This document shows positions 41,002 to 48,473 of a stretch of DNA of 50,771 nucleotides, piece after piece. The translations under genes were made by a program, and so were the position numbers. Position 1 is the stretch's first letter, and each line of letters starts with the position of its first letter. The notes beneath the pieces are model-generated. The model was given only the letters and a program-made list of their open reading frames with translations. It was not told where the DNA came from and searched no databases. Origin of the DNA: Desulfobacterales bacterium (GTDB lineage: Bacteria; Desulfobacterota; Desulfobacteria; Desulfobacterales; JAAELO01); assembly GCA_024226555.1 (NCBI GenBank), contig JAAELO010000592.1:1-50771 (forward strand). Reading direction: 5' to 3'.

Positions 41002-42837
41002 TTAAATAGTAAAACCCAGTCCCAGTTCAGACAGTTTTTTATTAGTTGGTTTTGTTGTTACAGGGTCCCATTTGCGCTTTACATAGAACTCATCCATCAT
41101 AGCATTGAAATCTTCTTTGTTCAGAAGAGCTCCCTTTTCCTCGCCTTTTGTATAGGGTTCTGCAAAAAACCGGTCTGGCAGGTTATCATCTTCCCGCCTG
41201 AACCCTTCCCGAAAATTGAACATCTTTTCCAGGTTGAAGACACGTTCTCCTACTTTGATGAATCTGTCTTCATCCCAGTCAATCCCGGTAATGGCTGTTA
41301 ATAATTCACCAAGGAGGTTTTTGTCTACTCCTGGCATCAACACTTTGTTAAAATCTGTAGCAAAAAAACAAATACCCAATGAATCCACTGCAGCCATAAA
41401 ATTCTGGTCTGAAATAGTATCGCCACACAAATGGCAGGCACCACGATTTGAAACAGAATAACTAAGGGCCCTTGGTGGATTTGCATGGATATTGTGTGCG
41501 GCCAGTTCCAGACCTTTAACATGAATGGCAAAAGCATCACTTCCTTGTCCGATTTTTTGAGAAACAGCTTTTACACCATTGGCAGCCAGATCTCCGATAC
41601 CATCACGATAAGCAATTTTGGAAATAAATTTTATCACTGAATCCACATTCCCCCAGATGAGGTCAAGACCATCCAGATCTGTTTTGGTAACCAAACCTTT
41701 TTCATATGCTTCCATGAAAAAACCAATCACATTGCCTGCAGAGATTATATCCATTCCTAAATCATCTCCATCATAAATTGCCTTCATCATTCCGTTAAAA
41801 TCAGAGATCATTAAATTTGCACCGAACATGGTACCTGTTTCATATTCCGGACCATCATGCACAATAGTTTTATGTGGACCATCTTTAACAGCACCGCTTT
41901 TTTTACATGCCAGAGGGCAGCAGTAGCATGCAAAATCCCTCACCCATGCTTTTTCCCTGGCGGTTTTAGCATTAATTTTTTCAATTTCTGAATAGGTTCC
42001 TTCACGATAATTTTTTACAGCCATTAATCCATCATCACTAAGTGTTTGAAGGAAAGCTGCCGTACCCCACTTCCTGAATAAGTCTGTCTTTATCCCATCC
42101 ACAGGTCCAGTCGATGTATCACGTACTTTTTTTAAAGCTATGCTGAATTTTTTATGATCAGCAATATGTGGCATACCAGTACCTTTTACAGCGATGGCTT
42201 TCAGGTTTTTTGATCCCATCACTGCCCCAACACCCCTTCCTGCTGCCCGGGCAGTTGTGTGCAGGATACAGGCATAGGAAACAAGATTTTCACCGGCAGG
42301 TCCTATGTAACAGGTTTGAAAACGTTCGTTGTTTAGTTGTTTGACAATAGCTTTATCAAATTCGTCTGTTTTCATCCCCCAATATGCTCTGGCATCCCTG
42401 ATTTCAACCCTGTTGTCTTCAATAACGATATATGAGGGGTGTTTTGCTTTTCCTGATATCAAAATACCATCATACCCTGCAAACCTGATTTCAGGTCCAA
42501 AAAAACCACCCATATTGGAGTAGCTGACAGTGGAAGAAGACGTTAGAGATTTGTTTTCAGGTGATGTACAGGGCGATTTGGTTACAACAACCACTCTGGA
42601 AGCTGAAGGAATAGGAAATCCTGAAAAGGGACCGGGCATAAACATCAACGGATTCTCTGGAGAAAGAGCCCCAATACCAGGTTTTTTTAATCTATCCCAT
42701 ATTAATTTCATACCCAGACCCCTTCCACCTAAAAAATTTTCGATATCCTCCCTTGGGATTGGAACAGTTTTTATCTCTTTTGTAGTAAGGTTTATATCCA
42801 GTAGAACTTTATGGTATCCAAAAAAATTATCTTTCAT
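41002..42837 (-). CDS. Aldehyde:ferredoxin oxidoreductase family protein (W/Mo-pterin enzyme)
   Basis: 611 residues, the normal size. The AOR N-terminal domain has FLGGRGLGMKLIWDRL (35-50) and SNMGGFFGPEIRFAGYDGIL. The [4Fe-4S] ligands are C304, C307 and C311 in CYCCPLAC, plus C490 in DSLGICFFATDF. The pterin-binding region is seen in RAAGRGVGAVMGSKNLKAIA, GMDIISAGN and LSYSVSNRGACHLCGDT. The enzyme oxidises aldehydes (or reduces acids) with a tungsten or molybdenum bis-pterin site. It has no signal peptide itself. It follows the Tat ferredoxin gene by 9 bp (AGGAG in the gap), so the two form a subunit pair. E. coli YdhV-type AOR homologues show a similar partnership with multi-cluster ferredoxins. 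Confidence 0.93.
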   Translation of the reverse strand: MKDNFFGYHKVLLDINLTTKEIKTVPIPREDIENFLGGRGLGMKLIWDRLKKPGIGALSPENPLMFMPGPFSGFPIPSASRVVVVTKSPCTSPENKSLTSSSTVSYSNMGGFFGPEIRFAGYDGILISGKAKHPSYIVIEDNRVEIRDARAYWGMKTDEFDKAIVKQLNNERFQTCYIGPAGENLVSYACILHTTARAAGRGVGAVMGSKNLKAIAVKGTGMPHIADHKKFSIALKKVRDTSTGPVDGIKTDLFRKWGTAAFLQTLSDDGLMAVKNYREGTYSEIEKINAKTAREKAWVRDFACYCCPLACKKSGAVKDGPHKTIVHDGPEYETGTMFGANLMISDFNGMMKAIYDGDDLGMDIISAGNVIGFFMEAYEKGLVTKTDLDGLDLIWGNVDSVIKFISKIAYRDGIGDLAANGVKAVSQKIGQGSDAFAIHVKGLELAAHNIHANPPRALSYSVSNRGACHLCGDTISDQNFMAAVDSLGICFFATDFNKVLMPGVDKNLLGELLTAITGIDWDEDRFIKVGERVFNLEKMFNFREGFRREDDNLPDRFFAEPYTKGEEKGALLNKEDFNAMMDEFYVKRKWDPVTTKPTNKKLSELGLGFTI

Positions 42838-42846
42838 AACAACTCC

Positions 42847-43575
42847 TTATACGTTCAGGTTGTACCAACGCTTATTCAATTTTTCTGCAATATCTTCAGG
42901 AGACATCCTGTAGTATGGATATGCAGTATCTACACGAAGAACAGAAAGTGCCTCATATGGACAATGCTCTAAACACTTTGGGTCACCACCACACAGTGTA
43001 CACATACGCATTGGTTTATTCGTCGCAGGGTTCTGAGACAGAATGCCTACACTTGAATCAGCACAGGCAGAAACGCAATTACCACACCCAATACAACGAT
43101 CAGTATCATTTGTAATAAGATCGTATTTTCCACTTTGATAAAGAGCTCTTCTGTTTGTAACCGGATCCGGCTTTACAGGACAGGAATTTACACAAGGGAT
43201 ATCATCACATCGCGCACATGTAACCGGAACATCCACATCGGGATTAAAAGAATGAACACGGATATTTGCATGAACAGGATTTCCCAAATCTGATTTATAG
43301 CGACCATCCCTGAACAACGGGTTGTTGTATGCAGTACAAACTGCCTCACATGTGCGACAGCCAGTACATTTTGAATAATCAACGGCTATAAATGAATAAA
43401 TTTGCTTTCCTGAGCCAGTATCGAAAACAGAAGTAACTTTTGCCCCACAACCTGCAAGCAGTACTAATGATCCGCCACCAATAGCCAGTTTCATTATGAA
43501 TTCTCTTCTGGTTAAAGCTCTTTTTTCATGTGTCGAGCTCTTTCGATAAACCTCTGGTGTTTTATTATCTTCCAT
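42847..43575 (-). CDS. Tat-exported 4x[4Fe-4S] ferredoxin lipoprotein, electron-transfer partner of AOR
   Basis: 242 residues from the ATG at 43575, chosen because GGAG lies 8 bases upstream; an ATG four codons earlier has none. Tat motif LTRREFIMK (21-29) and lipobox LLAGC (C43). Four cluster motifs: C70-C73-C76-C80, C120-C123-C128-C132, C161-C164-C167-C171, C192-C195-C201-C205. This is the DmsB/HybA-like arrangement. No membrane anchor other than the lipid is seen. Gene order (regulator, ferredoxin, AOR) suggests that it either carries the AOR through the Tat system as a partner or docks to it at the membrane. Confidence 0.92.
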   Translation of the reverse strand: MEDNKTPEVYRKSSTHEKRALTRREFIMKLAIGGGSLVLLAGCGAKVTSVFDTGSGKQIYSFIAVDYSKCTGCRTCEAVCTAYNNPLFRDGRYKSDLGNPVHANIRVHSFNPDVDVPVTCARCDDIPCVNSCPVKPDPVTNRRALYQSGKYDLITNDTDRCIGCGNCVSACADSSVGILSQNPATNKPMRMCTLCGGDPKCLEHCPYEALSVLRVDTAYPYYRMSPEDIAEKLNKRWYNLNV

Positions 43576-43636
43576 TATCGACTCCATATATTTTTAACTG
43601 TTAAACTGAAATTGTTCAGGATATTAAATTTGAAAT

Positions 43637-44641
43637 TTATTGATTTTTAAACATTTCAGAACGCATTCTTTTTGGTGTGACCCCTGTCCATTTACGAAAC
43701 GCTCGTGCGAATGAATTAGGGTCATCAAATCCCAGTAAAAAAGAGATTTCTGATCCTGTTAAGGTTGAGTTTGCCAAATAGTGGCGGGAGAGTTGCTCCC
43801 TGGTCTTTTTGAGTTCAGCCTGAAAACTGGTTTTTTCAATACTTAAATGGCGTTGCATGGTTCGTTTACTTATAGCAAGTTTTCTTGCAACTTCTTCAGT
43901 AGATCCTTGTCCTGCAGGCAAAAGCTCAAGAAGAGAGCTGCGAACACGATTAGCAAACGATGCTTTTTCATCAAAGTCTGACAACCGTTTACGAAGTTCA
44001 GGTTCAAAAAACCCCCACATTCCTTGATTCTCAGAAAGAAACGGCAATTTAGCATCCTCAGATGAAAAAATAACCTGATTTAATTTACCTGATTTCGGTG
44101 TTACTCCAAAAAAATCCGTATAGGCCTTATCATTCAGAATTCGGGATAAATTGGATACACTGAGTGGATTTATCTTCTCCCGGGTAGCAAGCCTTACCAA
44201 ATGCACAAGAAAAACAAGTTCAAAGGCAATCAACGACTCAGGAAGCGGTTTATCAGTATACAGGCAGTCCAAAGTAATGATTGTTTTATCTTCATCTACT
44301 TCAACACCTAATGTCATGGGACCAATTAGTTTTTTGTATTGACTTAAACGCGATACAGCTTCATTCATATTACTGCTGCAAAATACTGCAAAAATCGCAG
44401 GGCTGAATGACTCAGCAGTAATTACAGTTCCCAGCCTAAGTGGAAATAAAGGATCATTTACAGTTTTTTCAAGACTGTCCCAAAGCCTGAAGTAATCATC
44501 TGTTGACAGGGCAATGTTTTTTCCTGATAATATACCACTGGGAAACTCACCACGTTTTAATACTTCTGCCATATTAACACCAAGGTCACTCAAAATCAGA
44601 TTCCAGGAGATATCCACTACAAATTTCATTGCTTGGTTCAT
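43637..44641 (-). CDS. AraC-family transcriptional regulator (Arabinose_bd-like sensor domain)
   Basis: 334 residues. The N-terminal ~200 residues match the ligand domain found in the OruR/AraC group (start with LGVNMAEVLKRGEF, then NIALSTDDYFRLWDSLEKTV). The C-terminal DNA-binding domain carries two HTH units: STEEVARKLAISKRTMQRHL and GSEISFLLGFDDPNSFARAF, RKWTGVTPKRMRSEM. It lies 61 bp upstream of the ferredoxin gene on the same strand and is the obvious candidate to control the ferredoxin-AOR genes in response to a small organic ligand, perhaps an aldehyde or acid (inference). Confidence 0.9.
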   Translation of the reverse strand: MNQAMKFVVDISWNLILSDLGVNMAEVLKRGEFPSGILSGKNIALSTDDYFRLWDSLEKTVNDPLFPLRLGTVITAESFSPAIFAVFCSSNMNEAVSRLSQYKKLIGPMTLGVEVDEDKTIITLDCLYTDKPLPESLIAFELVFLVHLVRLATREKINPLSVSNLSRILNDKAYTDFFGVTPKSGKLNQVIFSSEDAKLPFLSENQGMWGFFEPELRKRLSDFDEKASFANRVRSSLLELLPAGQGSTEEVARKLAISKRTMQRHLSIEKTSFQAELKKTREQLSRHYLANSTLTGSEISFLLGFDDPNSFARAFRKWTGVTPKRMRSEMFKNQ

Positions 44642-45252
44642 AACCGTACTTCGTTCCTTTTTTTATTTAAATTGAGTATTGCTGAAACTCAATTTTATTT
44701 TTTCGTAATATAAATCATTAGATGAATTTTGAATATAGCAGATCATGCCATTTTTATTGCAATTAATGACAATCACAATAATATGAAAATTAGGTTAGAA
44801 TTGGTGAAAATCCATGAAATATGTTGTAGAACTAAGAACTATGTATCAAAAACAGATTAATGCAGGTTTTTTTAGAAGCCATCTCAAAAATACATTTCTA
44901 ATACATGGATTCCCAATTCAGTTACCTTTTATAAATGTTCAAATTTTAATTATAAAAATAAGACCAGAGTTTTTTAACTATTTTGAAATGATTTCTGAAT
45001 GTTTTAGAAAATTACAACGTAGAAAAAAAATAGATTCAGCTTAAGGTGTGAGGTGTTTACTTTGCAATTGATTTTGTTTTGATGATTCTATTTTTTTGCT
45101 AAGTATAAAGCTTCATTTGCAAGGTATCAGCGTTCGGTCAGAAGTGAAGATGTACAGTTTTATTGCTTGTTTCTAAAAAACTAGAAACAAGCGATTCGAG
45201 CTTTTGATCGGTTGCTGCAACAATGCAAATGGAGGAATTTTTACAAAGCAAC
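44642..45252. other. Long intergenic region with R2 repeat
   Basis: A 611-bp gap. A 76-codon plus-strand frame (44814-45044) has no ribosome site and shows no domain, so I do not call it. The right third is the R2 palindrome. The left half is AT-rich and holds the AraC gene promoter on the minus strand, which I cannot define. Confidence 0.4.
45111..45234 (-). repeat. R2 repeat, full palindromic copy
   Basis: The outer arms are CTTCATTTGCA (45111-45121) and TGCAAATGGAGG (45224-45235). The centre is a 10-bp hairpin, GCTTGTTTCT/AGAAACAAGC (45164-45191 region). Its left half, read on the minus strand, matches 19263-19322. The hairpin may also end transcription of the minus-strand GNAT gene at 45253. 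Confidence 0.7.
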
Positions 45253-45735
45253 CTAACACTCAGCGAAGTCTTTGAGGGCCTGACCATCTAATCTATATAT
45301 AATCCATTCGTCTTGTGGGGTTGCCCCTATAGAGTTGTAGAAATCTATGGCTGGTTCATTCCAGTCAAGAACGCTCCACTCAAAACGACCACAGTCATTT
45401 TCAACGGCTATTTTTGCAATATGTTTGATAAGTTTTACACCGGCTCCTGAACCCCTGTGTTCTGGAGTGACGTAAAGGTCTTCAAGGTAGATTCCGTTTT
45501 TTCCAAGCCAGGTTGAATAGTTCAGAAAATAAACAGCAAAACCTACAGCTACACCATCAATATATGAAATAATAGCTTTTGTGGTATTTTCATCACTGAA
45601 AAGAGTTCTCTCAATGTCTGAAACAGATGCTTTAACTTCATGTTCAGCTTTTTCATATTTAGCTAATTCAGTAACAAATTTAAGAATTAATTCTGCATCA
45701 CTTACTTTTGCATCTCTAATTTCGATTTCTGACAT
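45253..45735 (-). CDS. GNAT-family N-acetyltransferase (diamine-acetyltransferase-like)
   Basis: 160 residues. It begins IEIRDAKVSDAELILKFVTE. Motif A is YLEDLYVTPEHRGSGAGVKL (84-102... in one run) with R94-G95-S96-G97-A98-G99, and motif B is FEWSVLDWNEPAIDFYNSIG. The E-W-x-V-L-D-W-N-x-x-A motif is typical of the spermidine/spermine or thialysine N-acetyltransferase subgroup. Acetylation of a polyamine or related amine is likely but not proven. It is 112 bp downstream of the TPR gene on the same strand. Confidence 0.85.
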   Translation of the reverse strand: MSEIEIRDAKVSDAELILKFVTELAKYEKAEHEVKASVSDIERTLFSDENTTKAIISYIDGVAVGFAVYFLNYSTWLGKNGIYLEDLYVTPEHRGSGAGVKLIKHIAKIAVENDCGRFEWSVLDWNEPAIDFYNSIGATPQDEWIIYRLDGQALKDFAEC

Positions 45736-45816
45736 GGCAAATATCCTCTAAAATATTTTTTTGTAGTTGAATTTGTAATAATTAAGATCTTCAGATATGT
45801 TGATAATAAGATTAAA

Positions 45817-45837
45817 GCCCTGGAAGGAATCCAGGGC
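45817..45837 (-). terminator. Terminator of the TPR-protein gene
   Basis: GCCCTGGA (45817-45824) pairs with TCCAGGGC (45830-45837). On the minus strand TTTAATCTTA follows, 11 bases after the stop at 45848. Confidence 0.75.
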
Positions 45838-45847
45838 GATGTTTTCT

Positions 45848-46513
45848 TTAAAGCTTTTCCTGAATAAATTTATAGTAGACAGAGGTTTTCTCAATCTTAC
45901 TAAACATCTCTTTGCTCTCTTTAGCTTTTTCCTGATTTTCATACAAAAGACCAAGATGAAAATAGGCTTCATCTTTTTTGTATGAACTTTCTCCAGCTAT
46001 AATAGTTTGAAAAGTTAGTTCAGCATTTTTGAAGTCTTTTTTCTGCTCATAGGTAATAGCAAGGCTGCTTAAAACAAGATTTTCAAGGCTTGTTCCACTG
46101 AAACCATCCAGTGCTTTTTTGTACAGTTCAATAGCATTGTCGTATTTTTTTTCTTTAAAGCAAAGGTCTCCAAGCTGAACCATAGCCATTTTTCCAGCCA
46201 CAGTTCCACCAAAGTCATTTATAACTTTATTATAACCCGTTTGAGCTGTCTCAAAAGTTTTCTTTGCATCTTTTTTCTCGATTTTTGAAAGGGATGCAGT
46301 CACCTGTTGAAGAGCTTCAAAACCATTAGCTTCCTGGGTTTTTGTAAAATTAATATAGTAAACTACTGAAAACCAGACAACTAAAACAGAAATTAATCCT
46401 GCAATTATTTGAACCTTATATTTTTTAAAGAGTTCAAGTCCTTTATTTATAAATTCTAAAAAAGGATCCTGTTCTTCCAACTCTTTTTTACGGGCAAGGG
46501 TTATGTCAGCCAT
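45848..46513 (-). CDS. Membrane-anchored TPR protein (YfgM-like)
   Basis: 221 residues. A short cytoplasmic N-terminus is followed by one TM helix (about 35-54, IIAGLISVLVVWFSVVYYIN) and a periplasmic domain with tetratricopeptide-type repeats: GKMAMVQLGDLCFKEKKYDN, AIELYKKAL; LENLVLSSLAITYEQKKDFK, NAELTFQTI; AYFHLGLLYENQEKAKESKE, MFSKIEK. Topology and length match the YfgM/ancillary SecYEG-associated family, which helps periplasmic chaperone networks. The assignment is by architecture. GGAGGCATAATG-type context precedes the ATG (CCGGAGGC on the minus strand). Confidence 0.8.
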   Translation of the reverse strand: MADITLARKKELEEQDPFLEFINKGLELFKKYKVQIIAGLISVLVVWFSVVYYINFTKTQEANGFEALQQVTASLSKIEKKDAKKTFETAQTGYNKVINDFGGTVAGKMAMVQLGDLCFKEKKYDNAIELYKKALDGFSGTSLENLVLSSLAITYEQKKDFKNAELTFQTIIAGESSYKKDEAYFHLGLLYENQEKAKESKEMFSKIEKTSVYYKFIQEKL

Positions 46514-46550
46514 TATGCCTCCGGGTAAAATTATTAATTAATAAAAAATT

Positions 46551-46568
46551 GTCTTTTTAAAAAAAGAC
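46551..46568 (-). terminator. Possible terminator after the PfkB kinase gene
   Basis: GTCTTTTT/AAAAAGAC palindrome (46551-46568). On the minus strand it is followed by AATTTTTTATT, 55 bases past the stop at 46624. The stem is almost without a loop, so the effective hairpin is shorter. Confidence 0.45.
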
Positions 46569-46623
46569 CAAAACATTCTTAACAGTTTTTACAAAAAAAG
46601 ACTATTAGATTCCCTATTAAGAT

Positions 46624-47610
46624 TTACAGGATATTTTTTATACGTTCCCAACCCTCATCAGGAATGCTTGCACCAACAACCTGGCATACTTCAAATCCAC
46701 ATGCAGAGGCCAATTCACCACTTTTCTCAATTGAAAAACCGTTCACAAGTCCGTATAAAAAGCCAGCAGCCCAAAGGTCTCCAGCTCCTGTTGTATCTAC
46801 CGCATCACCAGAGCCTTTTGGTTCAATTTTGGTTACTTTACCATCACAGGATATGTAACTTCCTTTTTTACCAACTTTTAAAACTGCTATTTCAGCATAT
46901 TTTGATAGAGCCTCTATTGCTTTAGCTTCATCAGTATGTCCTGTAAAAGCTTTTGCCTCATCTTCATTGGATATTAAAATATCCACGTAGTTGAGGACTT
47001 CACTTTCAAACAGATCTTTAAAAACCTCAACCACTGTAAAGCTTGAAAGGTCCATGGCTATTTTTGCACCACTGTTTTTTGCGGCTTTAAGAGCTTCTAT
47101 TGTTGGACTTGGGTCGTTAAAAAGAAGGTATGCTTCAACCAGTGCTATTGCGCTTCCATCAAAAAGGTTTTTAACAACATCATCTGGTCCAAGTGATGCT
47201 GCTGCGCCAAGATATGTAAACATAGATCTTTGAGCATCTGGTGTTATTACGGAAAGAACTCTACCTGTAGGATCATCACTGGATTTTATCATTTGAGGCA
47301 TAACATTGTTTTTTTTGATATCCTCTTCAAAGAAAGCTCCATTTTCATCATCGCCTCTTTTACCAGCAAATCTTGCTTCCCCACCTAATCTTCCAACTCC
47401 TAACAAAGTGTTGCAAGTTGCGCCTCCAGGAACAATTTCAGGATCTTTTTCAGTCATTTCAAGGGATTTATTAATAAAATCATTATCAACAAGTGTCATT
47501 CCACCTTTAATATCACTTATTTTATTAACAAATTCATCATCTTCAAATAACAAAACATCAATAAGTGATGCGCCAATTCCAGTAATAAGTTTTTTTCCAC
47601 CAAAATCCAT
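46624..47610 (-). CDS. PfkB-family sugar/nucleoside kinase (adenosine-kinase-like)
   Basis: A 328-residue ribokinase-fold enzyme that phosphorylates a sugar or nucleoside with ATP. The N-terminal substrate region has GGATCNTLLGVGRLGGEARF with AGKRGDDENG. The C-terminal PfkB signature is DTTGAGD (272-278) with D278 as catalytic base and the anion hole GAG. The AT-CNT form and the lid residues resemble the adenosine-kinase-like branch in bacteria. It begins 15 bp after the Fur-FeoA stop, with a good GGAGAT site, so the two are co-transcribed. A functional link to metal regulation is not evident. Confidence 0.85.
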   Translation of the reverse strand: MDFGGKKLITGIGASLIDVLLFEDDEFVNKISDIKGGMTLVDNDFINKSLEMTEKDPEIVPGGATCNTLLGVGRLGGEARFAGKRGDDENGAFFEEDIKKNNVMPQMIKSSDDPTGRVLSVITPDAQRSMFTYLGAAASLGPDDVVKNLFDGSAIALVEAYLLFNDPSPTIEALKAAKNSGAKIAMDLSSFTVVEVFKDLFESEVLNYVDILISNEDEAKAFTGHTDEAKAIEALSKYAEIAVLKVGKKGSYISCDGKVTKIEPKGSGDAVDTTGAGDLWAAGFLYGLVNGFSIEKSGELASACGFEVCQVVGASIPDEGWERIKNIL

Positions 47611-47625
47611 TTTTAATATCTCCTA

Positions 47626-48330
47626 TTATTTCTCTAATATCTCAACACTGATTTTTTGAGCCATTCCATAGCCAAGAACAAATCTTTTGCTATCGGCTGC
47701 AATAACAAACTGACCTTTTCCCTGACTTGTTAATATCTCAATTTTGTCTCCAATGCGAAGGCCCATATCTTTTAAATGTTTCACGCAATTCCTACCAGAA
47801 GCAAAATCTCTTATTATTAGCTTATCTCCGGGTTTAGCCATCATGAGTGGCATTGTCTGGACTCTAAGGTCAACACAATCTGAGCAGATACCGTACATTT
47901 CCAGCTTATGTTGTAGCAGATGAAACCCCTTCATCGAGGCTATTTGATTTTGGAGGGATTCAAGCTCATCGTTATGAAATTCAATAATTTTTCCGCACTT
48001 GGTACAAACCATATGATCATGATGTTGTCCAAGATGTCTGTGTTCATAAAGAGCTGGTCTGTTTTCAAACTTATTCATGTGTGCAAAGCCATATTTACAC
48101 ATATGTTCCAGAGTATCTTTTATGAAGTGGATTTCAAACTCATATCCCTTTTCATTTAAAATATCATCAAGTTTATGTAATGTGATATGTTCTTCAGTTT
48201 GTAAAAAGGCATCCAGAACAATTATTCTGTTGTCAATGCCATCAATACCTTCCTGCTTGAAGAGTTTTATAAACTGTTCTTTTTCACTTTTGTGGATCGA
48301 ATTGTTGTTTGTTTCCATTTTAAATACCAT
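47626..48330 (-). CDS. Fur-family metalloregulator fused to a FeoA domain
   Basis: 234 residues. Residues 15-155 are a Fur-family repressor: winged helix (DNRIIVLDAFLQTEEHITLH, KLDDIL), then the metal sites HRHLGQHHDHMVC (97-109), CTKC (C109, C112), and CSDC (C149, C152) for structural zinc. Residues 160-234 are a FeoA/SH3-like domain: AKPGDKLIIRDFASGRNCVK, HLKDMGLRIGDKIEILTSQG, and FVLGYGMAQKISVEIL. FeoA domains normally stand alone next to FeoB or sit at the C-terminus of DtxR/MntR-type regulators; on a Fur protein the fusion is unusual. The first ATG (48330) has AGGA 8 bases upstream. It is probably an iron-responsive DNA-binding protein in the cytoplasm. Confidence 0.9.
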   Translation of the reverse strand: MVFKMETNNNSIHKSEKEQFIKLFKQEGIDGIDNRIIVLDAFLQTEEHITLHKLDDILNEKGYEFEIHFIKDTLEHMCKYGFAHMNKFENRPALYEHRHLGQHHDHMVCTKCGKIIEFHNDELESLQNQIASMKGFHLLQHKLEMYGICSDCVDLRVQTMPLMMAKPGDKLIIRDFASGRNCVKHLKDMGLRIGDKIEILTSQGKGQFVIAADSKRFVLGYGMAQKISVEILEK

Positions 48331-48434
48331 TAAAAATTCCTGGAAAACTATAAATAAAATATATTGTTAAAGTTGTAAAATTCTATTTTATTTTTATGAA
48401 GATTGGGAAGCGTTTTTTCTTATGGTCCAATTAA

Positions 48435-48465
48435 AAAAGCTGCTGCAAAATCTGCAGCAGCTTTT
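48435..48465 (-). terminator. Intrinsic terminator of htpG
   Basis: AAAAGCTGCTGCA (48435-48447) and TGCAGCAGCTTTT (48453-48465) form a perfect 13-bp stem with a 5-base loop. On the minus strand six T follow (TTTTTT AATTGG), 9 bases after the htpG stop. Confidence 0.92.
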
Positions 48466-48473
48466 ACAATTAT

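Noticed and set aside
44814-45044. 76-codon plus-strand frame in the AraC-GNAT gap
   Set aside because: No ribosome site, no domain, AT-driven composition; treated as chance.
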